Part shown: piece by piece, positions 58,169 through 64,000 of the stretch | Layout of the letters: each line of letters begins with the position of its first letter | Position numbering within the stretch: position 1 is the first letter of the stretch | Assembly: GCA_030549795.1 (NCBI GenBank) | Contig: JAUQQO010000025.1 | Location: 1 to 64,000, forward strand | Length of the DNA stretch: 64,000 nt | Source of the DNA: Pseudomonadota bacterium | Lineage (GTDB): Bacteria; Pseudomonadota; Alphaproteobacteria; Geminicoccales; Geminicoccaceae | Direction of reading: 5' to 3' | Notes under the pieces: generated by a model | What the model saw: the letters and a program-made list of their open reading frames with translations, nothing else | Database searches by the model: none | What the model was told of the DNA's origin: nothing | Position numbers and translations under genes: made by a program

Positions 58169-58648
58169 TCAGCTTGCGGCCTTGATCTCGATCTTCTTGG
58201 CTTTGGCTTCGGCTGTCGGTTTCTTGGGTAGAGTGATGGTGAGCACGCCTTTGTCGAACTTGGCTTCGACCTTGTCTTCTTCGACTTCGACTGGGATCGG
58301 GATCTGGCGCAAGAACGAGCCGTAGGCGCGCTCCATCAAATAATAACCGCGTTCTTTTTCTTCGCGCTCTTGTTTCTTTTCGCCTTTGATGGTGAGCACG
58401 CCGTCGGCCAGCTGGACTTCGACGTCTTTTTCGCTCACCCCCGGCAGCTCGACTTGCACTTCGACGGCGGTTTCGGTTTCGCGCATGTCGACGCGCGGTG
58501 CCAGAAGCCCCATGCCGAGGGCCGGGCGGACGAGGCTGAAGCTCTTGGTCATCTCTTCAAAGAGCCGGTCCATTTCCCGGCGCATGGCGGTGAAGGGATC
58601 TTCGGCGAGTTCGCGCCGACCGAACGGAATGAGCGACCTGAAGTCCAT
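58169..58648 (-). CDS. Hsp20-family small heat-shock protein
   Basis: 'RVDMRETETAVEVQVELPGVSEKDVEVQLADGVLTIKGEKKQE', 'DKGVLTITLPKKP'. Confidence 0.95.
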   Translation of the reverse strand: MDFRSLIPFGRRELAEDPFTAMRREMDRLFEEMTKSFSLVRPALGMGLLAPRVDMRETETAVEVQVELPGVSEKDVEVQLADGVLTIKGEKKQEREEKERGYYLMERAYGSFLRQIPIPVEVEEDKVEAKFDKGVLTITLPKKPTAEAKAKKIEIKAAS

Positions 58649-59086
58649 CCCTCTCGCTCCCCTGTATGAGCGCCGCCCGACGCTTCGGGCTTGCGACACC
58701 GAAGGAGATGGGAAGTGCGACCGCAGCCGTCATCGATGGTTTTCTCGCCATCGACGGTCAGCGGCGGCGGGGGCACAAAAGTGCGCCGCGGCGTGGCAGG
58801 CGTGTCACAGCGCGAGGCGACAAAGCCTGTCTGTGAACTCCTGCCGTTTTTCCTAAGCCGACGCGGCTGCGGCTTTCCTACTCGCGCAACCGGGATCGTC
58901 TGCGGCAAGAACAGAATGGCAGCCGGGGCGCGGGGGCGTACTGTCATGCGCCGCGCTATTGCTCGTGGTTGAGGGCTCGTGCAGCCTGGGCGCGGCGAGG
59001 GCTATGCGCCGTTTCGCGCAAACGGTCGGCTCGCGTCGGGAAACGCTTCGCAAAGAGAACATTATTTCGAGAACGAAGACGAAACC

Positions 59087-60541
59087 ATGGCGATAACCCG
59101 TGCTGAAGCTTCGACCCTTTCCAAGGGGCGCCCTTTCCCAAAGGCAACTCTGCTCGCCGCGGTTGACATTCTGGCAATCCTCGCTGGCTTCGCGATAGCA
59201 CTTGGACTTTTGGAGCTGCGTCCCGACTTTGCTGCTCGGCTTCAGCTCGTGCCGGCACGTGTTGCTTTAGATCTCGCGGTTGTAGGTGGTCTTGTTTTGT
59301 TTTTCCATGCCAGTGGCCATTACGCGGAGCGGCGCGCATTCTGGCAGGAGCTCGCGGAGATCTTGGGGGCGTTCGCAGTGGCGCTGCTGCTCGATGCGGC
59401 CGGGATGTTCTTCTTAAAGCTCGAGTCGTCGCGGCTGAGCGTCCTTGGCTTTTGGACGATCGGCTGCGTGGCTCTGGTCGTCAGCCGCTGGTCAGTCAAG
59501 AGCTGGTTGGTGGCACGTGGACTGTGGTCGGTGCCGGCGGTGATCGTCGGGACCGGACAGAACGCGCGCGATCTTGCCCTTGCTCTGCTCGACGATCCCT
59601 TGCGGACCTTTCACCCCGTAGCCTTCGTCGATCCCTTGGGCGAGCAGAGCGGAACGCTTGCGATCGAACGCGAGCAGAGCCTGCCTGTGATCGCCGCACA
59701 TGGTGATCCGTTCACCATCGTTCGCCAATTCCCCCACGCTCGTGTCCTCGTCGGGCTCGAACTCGATGCGTTCGTGACGCACAAATCCTTCCTCGAGCGG
59801 CTCAGTCGCATCCACCACGACATCGAGCTCATGTTGCCGTTCCGTGGTTTGCCGCAACGGCGCTACTATCGCACGCACTGGGTCAACCATGACATCACCA
59901 CGGTGCGATTGACCTCAGGCCTCGGGTCGCGTTCACAGCGTTCTATCAAGCGTGTCTTCGATCTCGTCGTGGCGAGTCTGCTCCTCGTTCTCCTCGGTCC
60001 TCTTTTCCTTGTGCTCATGGCCTGCGTTGCGGCGAGCGGACGCCCGATCTTCTATGGGCATATGCGGGTCGGCCGTTACGGACAGCCGTTTAAATGCCTT
60101 AAGTTTCGCACCATGGTCCCGAACGCGGAGCAGCAACTTTCCGAACTTCTCAAGCGTGATCCGAACGCGGCAGCGGAATGGTTGCGCACGCGCAAGCTCA
60201 AGAACGATCCGAGGATCACCCGGATCGGCCGCTTCTTGCGGCGCACGAGCCTCGATGAGCTGCCCCAGCTCATCAACGTGATCAAAGGGGAGATGAGCCT
60301 GGTAGGGCCGCGGCCGGTGACCGCCGAGGAACTCGAGGCCTATGGCGTGTACCGCGAATATTATCTTCAGTCTCGCCCTGGGATCACAGGCCTATGGCAG
60401 GTTAGTGGTCGCAATCAACTCGATTTTCGTCGGAGAGTTCACTTGGATGCCGTCTATGTACAGAATTGGAGCCTCTTAGGAGATATTGTCATCCTACTTA
60501 TGACGATAAGAGTCGTATTTTCCGGGCGAGGAGCCTATTGA
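59087..60541 (+). CDS. Exopolysaccharide polyprenyl glycosylphosphotransferase (sugar transferase)
   Basis: 'RSIKRVFDLVVASLLLVLLGPLFLVLMACVA', 'FKCLKFRTMVPNAEQ', 'RTSLDELPQLINVIKGEMSLVGPRPVTAEE', 'RPGITGLWQVSGRN'. Confidence 0.94.
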   Translation: MAITRAEASTLSKGRPFPKATLLAAVDILAILAGFAIALGLLELRPDFAARLQLVPARVALDLAVVGGLVLFFHASGHYAERRAFWQELAEILGAFAVALLLDAAGMFFLKLESSRLSVLGFWTIGCVALVVSRWSVKSWLVARGLWSVPAVIVGTGQNARDLALALLDDPLRTFHPVAFVDPLGEQSGTLAIEREQSLPVIAAHGDPFTIVRQFPHARVLVGLELDAFVTHKSFLERLSRIHHDIELMLPFRGLPQRRYYRTHWVNHDITTVRLTSGLGSRSQRSIKRVFDLVVASLLLVLLGPLFLVLMACVAASGRPIFYGHMRVGRYGQPFKCLKFRTMVPNAEQQLSELLKRDPNAAAEWLRTRKLKNDPRITRIGRFLRRTSLDELPQLINVIKGEMSLVGPRPVTAEELEAYGVYREYYLQSRPGITGLWQVSGRNQLDFRRRVHLDAVYVQNWSLLGDIVILLMTIRVVFSGRGAY

Positions 60542-60644
60542 GCGCCGGATACCTCGTATGCATCCCTACTTGACCGGTTTATGATCCTATCATAGGAATA
60601 AGGCGGACCCCGCGGCCGCGCGCCGCAGCGAAGAGGACCCCGCC

Positions 60645-63600
60645 TTGGCCGACCCCCGACCCGACCTCGTCGAGACGACGGTGGACGCCGCCGTCACCTT
60701 CGCACCCCTCGCCAACGACCAACCCGAAGGCCTCCTCGTTACCGCCTTCCAACAACCGAGTTTCGGCACCCTCGCCTTCGACCCCGCAACCCAGCTCTTC
60801 ACCTATACCCCCAACCCCGGCTTTATCGGCGAAGATAGTTTCACCTACACCGTGCGCGCTCCAGACGGAGCGACCGCAAGTGCTCTGGTCACCATCCGTG
60901 TCGTGCGCCCGAACAGCCCGCCCCAGGCGGTCGACGATACAGCCGAAGTGACCCCCGGCGGGCTCGTCGACATCCCCGTGCTCGCCAACGATTCCGATCC
61001 CGACGGCGACCCGCTCACCCTTGTGGGCGTGAGCATGCCGGATGCCGGTAGCGTCACCGTGCTCCCCGACCGACGGCTGCGCTACGCCCCGCGCAGCGGC
61101 TTCACCGGCGAAGATTCATTTACGTACACCATTGCCGACCAGCACGGCGCGAGCGCCACCGCAACCGTTCGCGTCAATGTCCGCGCCGCCAACCGGCCAC
61201 CCCTAACTGCCCCCGATCGCGTGACGACGACACGCGGAGAGCCGGTCACGATCGATCTCTTCGCCAACGATTTCGATCCCGACGGCGACCCCCTCACCCT
61301 TTTGGCCTTGAGCCTGCCCGAGCACGGCGAGGTCGCCGTGCTCGCCGCTGGCCGCATCCGCTATACCCCGCGACCCGAGTTCGAGGGCACCGACCGCTTC
61401 ACCTACACGGTCGGCGACGGCCGCGGCGGCACCGCCACAGGCGAGGTTGAGATCGTCGTAAGCCGCCCCAATGCGGCGCCGATCGCCCGCGACGATACGG
61501 CGACCACCGAGGCGGGAACGCCCGTGCGGGTGCAGCCGCTCGCCAACGATTCCGACCCCGACGGCGATCCGCTGCAGCTTGCCGCCGTGAGTCTGCCCGA
61601 CCACGGTCGGCTCGCGATCGCCGCCGACGGCGAGGTGACCTACACCCCAAACCCAGGCTTCGTCGGCGAAGACGCCTTCACCTATACGGTGCGCGATGCC
61701 CGCGGTGCCACCGCGAGCGGGACGGTTAGGGTCACAATCACCGCACCGAGCGCGCCGACCACTTACCTTAACGGCTATCGCTACCGCCGGCGGATCGTCG
61801 TGCCGAAGAGCTCGATCCTCGGCACCGCCACCCTTTTCGGTTTTCCTTTCTTTTTGCGCGAAGAAGGGAACTGGCTCAAGCACAAGAGCGCCGGCGGCAA
61901 AATCGAAAGCCCACAAGGCTTCGATGTGCGCTTCGAGCTCGCCGACGGTACCAAACTCCCCCACGACGTCGAACTCTACGATCCCCAAGCCGGCCGCTTG
62001 CTCGCCTGGATCCGCCTGCCCGAGTTGCGTCCGCAAGAAGATCTCGTCCTCTTCCTTTATTATGGCAAACCGGATCTCGTGGAGAGCGAAGCCGATCCCG
62101 CTCTCACCTGGCGCGACTATCTCGCCGTCTGGCATTTGCCCGATCTAAGCGACCGCAGCGGCCGCGGCCGTGATCTCCTCGCAAGCGGCGTCGTTGCTGC
62201 CGAGGGCCCAATTGGCCCCGCCGCAGGCTTCGATGGCGCCACAAGCGAGCTTACGCTTCCCGATCCCTCCTTCCTCGACGGCCATTCGGCGCTCACCTTT
62301 CAGCTGTGGCTCGAGAGCAGCCGGCTCGAGAGCGATCAGGGGCTCCTCCTGTGCGGGCCGCGCACCGGCGCCGACCATGACGCCGCCTTCGTCCTGCGCC
62401 ATGCCAACCTCGGTCCCTTTGCCGGCCGCAGGGGGGTCTTCGCGGTGCAGATGGCGCTCGCTGACGGCCGTTTGATCCACGAGAGCAGTGCCGGGCGGGC
62501 GGACAATGCGAGCCATGCCCTCGCTCTCGTCTTCGAGCGCGGCGAAGGGGCGACGCTCGTGATCGACGGCGTCGCCGACACCCCTTCTTATACCGCCGGC
62601 TCGACGCTTCTCGGCCCGACCCGGATCGGCCGCGCGCCCTTGCGCATCGGCGTCGGCCCCACTTCCGGTGCAGCCGGCCACTGGCAGGGCCTCATCGACC
62701 AGGTGCGGGTGCGGGCGAGCGCCCTGCCCGCCGCTTGGTTGGCGATGGAATATGCCAATCAGAGCGCGCCGCGCGCCTTCTACGGCTTGGGCGGCGAAGA
62801 CGCCTTCGAAGACACGAGCACAGCTCCGGTCGCCGTGCCGGTGGTGGCGCGGACCGGACGCGGCGTTCCGGTAACGGTCGACCCGCTCGCGCTTGCCCTC
62901 GTCCCAGGCGGTGGGAGCGCCGAGCTCGTCGCCGTCGAAACGCCGAGCAACGGCACCGCCGTGATCGAGACGGGCAGGATCCGCTACACCCCGGCGAGCG
63001 GTTTTACCGGTACTGATCGCTTCACCTTCACCATCACCGCCGGCGGCAAGAGCTCAACCGGCACCGTCACCGTGGTGGTGGCGGCCGCAAGCGAGGGCTC
63101 GGCGCAAGCCGATCGCCCCTTCGCCGATCGCTTTTTCGGCAATCCCTTCCACGCCGATGCGCTCGCCGCGCGCACCCCGCGGCTGCACGAGCCGGTCGCC
63201 AAGCGCTTTGTCGCCGACCGCAGCGGGGCGCTTGTGGGCGTGCGTTGGCCGTGCCGGGTCCTCAGCGGCGACGGCGGTGAGCTCGTGCTGCAGGTCGAAA
63301 CCGACTATGAGGGCAAACCCTCGGGGCTCGTGATCGGCACCACGGCGATCAATGGCCAGGCCGGGGCGCTCGCGGCGCAGGAGCCCTATCCGCTTTGGCG
63401 CTTCGAACAACCGGTGCCGATCGAAGCCGGGCGCGCCTATCATCTGGTCTGGCATCAGCTCGCCGGCTCCGGCTCCTGCGCGGTTCTCTTCCACCGTGCC
63501 AATGTGCCCCTCGCCGCGGGCCACAATCAGCGCGGCGGTCCTTACGAGGCCGACACGGGTGCTGTGCATCAGCGCGTTGCGGGCCTCTGGCAGCCGGGCG

Positions 63601-64000
63601 ATGAGCACGGCGGCTACCTCGAGCTCCACTGGGCCGATGGGACGATAACCGGCAACCCGATCCTCGAAGGGTCGGCGGGCCTCAAGAAGAGCTTCGGCGG
63701 ATCGGTCCTCGTCCGCGAGCGCTTCACCGTCTCCGATTACAGCCGCAAGGTGGACGGCTTGTGGCTGCGCGTCTGGTGGGAGAGCGGCACGCCCGCCGAC
63801 CTCGTCGTTCGGCTCGAGACGCTCGAGGGAACTCTTCTCGAGCAGCTCACCATCCCGCGCAGTGCGCTGCCGCAGACCCGCAACGTCGCGGGCGATCTTT
63901 CGAGCCCGCCGGCGGTTTGGATCTACCGCCGCTTCGCGCAGAGCCACCTGCTCGAGCGGGGGCGGAGCTATGTCCTCCGTCTCGGCGCCGCAAGCGGCTC
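60645..64000 (+). CDS. Large surface/secreted protein: tandem Ig/cadherin-like repeats, DUF2341-like and LamG-like region; continues past window
   Basis: Open in frame to window end; repeats 'VLANDSDPDGDPLTL...GFTGEDSFTYTI'; 'YRYRRRIVVPKSSILG...LVLFLYYGKPDLV' and LamG-like segment; TTG start preceded by AAGAGGA. Confidence 0.8.
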   Translation, partial: MADPRPDLVETTVDAAVTFAPLANDQPEGLLVTAFQQPSFGTLAFDPATQLFTYTPNPGFIGEDSFTYTVRAPDGATASALVTIRVVRPNSPPQAVDDTAEVTPGGLVDIPVLANDSDPDGDPLTLVGVSMPDAGSVTVLPDRRLRYAPRSGFTGEDSFTYTIADQHGASATATVRVNVRAANRPPLTAPDRVTTTRGEPVTIDLFANDFDPDGDPLTLLALSLPEHGEVAVLAAGRIRYTPRPEFEGTDRFTYTVGDGRGGTATGEVEIVVSRPNAAPIARDDTATTEAGTPVRVQPLANDSDPDGDPLQLAAVSLPDHGRLAIAADGEVTYTPNPGFVGEDAFTYTVRDARGATASGTVRVTITAPSAPTTYLNGYRYRRRIVVPKSSILGTATLFGFPFFLREEGNWLKHKSAGGKIESPQGFDVRFELADGTKLPHDVELYDPQAGRLLAWIRLPELRPQEDLVLFLYYGKPDLVESEADPALTWRDYLAVWHLPDLSDRSGRGRDLLASGVVAAEGPIGPAAGFDGATSELTLPDPSFLDGHSALTFQLWLESSRLESDQGLLLCGPRTGADHDAAFVLRHANLGPFAGRRGVFAVQMALADGRLIHESSAGRADNASHALALVFERGEGATLVIDGVADTPSYTAGSTLLGPTRIGRAPLRIGVGPTSGAAGHWQGLIDQVRVRASALPAAWLAMEYANQSAPRAFYGLGGEDAFEDTSTAPVAVPVVARTGRGVPVTVDPLALALVPGGGSAELVAVETPSNGTAVIETGRIRYTPASGFTGTDRFTFTITAGGKSSTGTVTVVVAAASEGSAQADRPFADRFFGNPFHADALAARTPRLHEPVAKRFVADRSGALVGVRWPCRVLSGDGGELVLQVETDYEGKPSGLVIGTTAINGQAGALAAQEPYPLWRFEQPVPIEAGRAYHLVWHQLAGSGSCAVLFHRANVPLAAGHNQRGGPYEADTGAVHQRVAGLWQPGDEHGGYLELHWADGTITGNPILEGSAGLKKSFGGSVLVRERFTVSDYSRKVDGLWLRVWWESGTPADLVVRLETLEGTLLEQLTIPRSALPQTRNVAGDLSSPPAVWIYRRFAQSHLLERGRSYVLRLGAASG

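Noticed and set aside
61203-62135. 310-aa - strand ORF
   Set aside because: Antisense shadow of the Ig-repeat protein, which has recognizable domain repeats.
1-64000. tRNA/rRNA genes
   Set aside because: No TpsiC-like GGTTCGAATCC arms or rRNA segments noticed by eye; not exhaustively excluded without tRNAscan/Infernal.
1-64000. Transposons or IS elements
   Set aside because: No transposase or integrase motifs recognized and no terminal inverted repeats with target duplications seen.

Overview
GC-rich window, probably alphaproteobacterial (inference from gene content), with dense coding. Its parts, left to right: (i) an exopolysaccharide block (about 1-9.3 kb) with several glycosyltransferase genes, two of them visibly damaged; (ii) a plasmid-type replication/partition module (about 9.5-15.06 kb) with an iteron array, repA (RepA_C-like), parA, parB and two copies of a long perfect palindrome that looks like a parS variant; (iii) chromosomal-type housekeeping genes (aroE, cysD/cysNC, ATP-dependent DNA ligase and partner exonuclease, folP/folK/folB, pabA/B/C); (iv) a nearly complete tetrahydromethanopterin (H4MPT) C1-transfer island (about 29.5-55.4 kb: fae, mtdB, mch, fhcA/B/C/D, RFAP synthase, mfnB-like, ATP-grasp ligases and others) with three quinoprotein-relay accessory genes; (v) a second exopolysaccharide/surface block (59-64 kb) with a polyprenyl glycosylphosphotransferase and a large Ig-repeat surface protein that runs off the window. 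Best leads: an 82-codon in-frame open tail after the fae TGA, ending just before a terminator hairpin; the unusual parS-like palindromes and composite DnaA-box/iteron origin on a replicon with core genes; a PQQ-associated CXXCW gene translationally coupled to a pab operon; a GT2 gene with its catalytic core cleanly deleted in frame; and a frameshifted hicA beside an intact hicB. All identifications come from reading translated sequence by eye; no database search was run.
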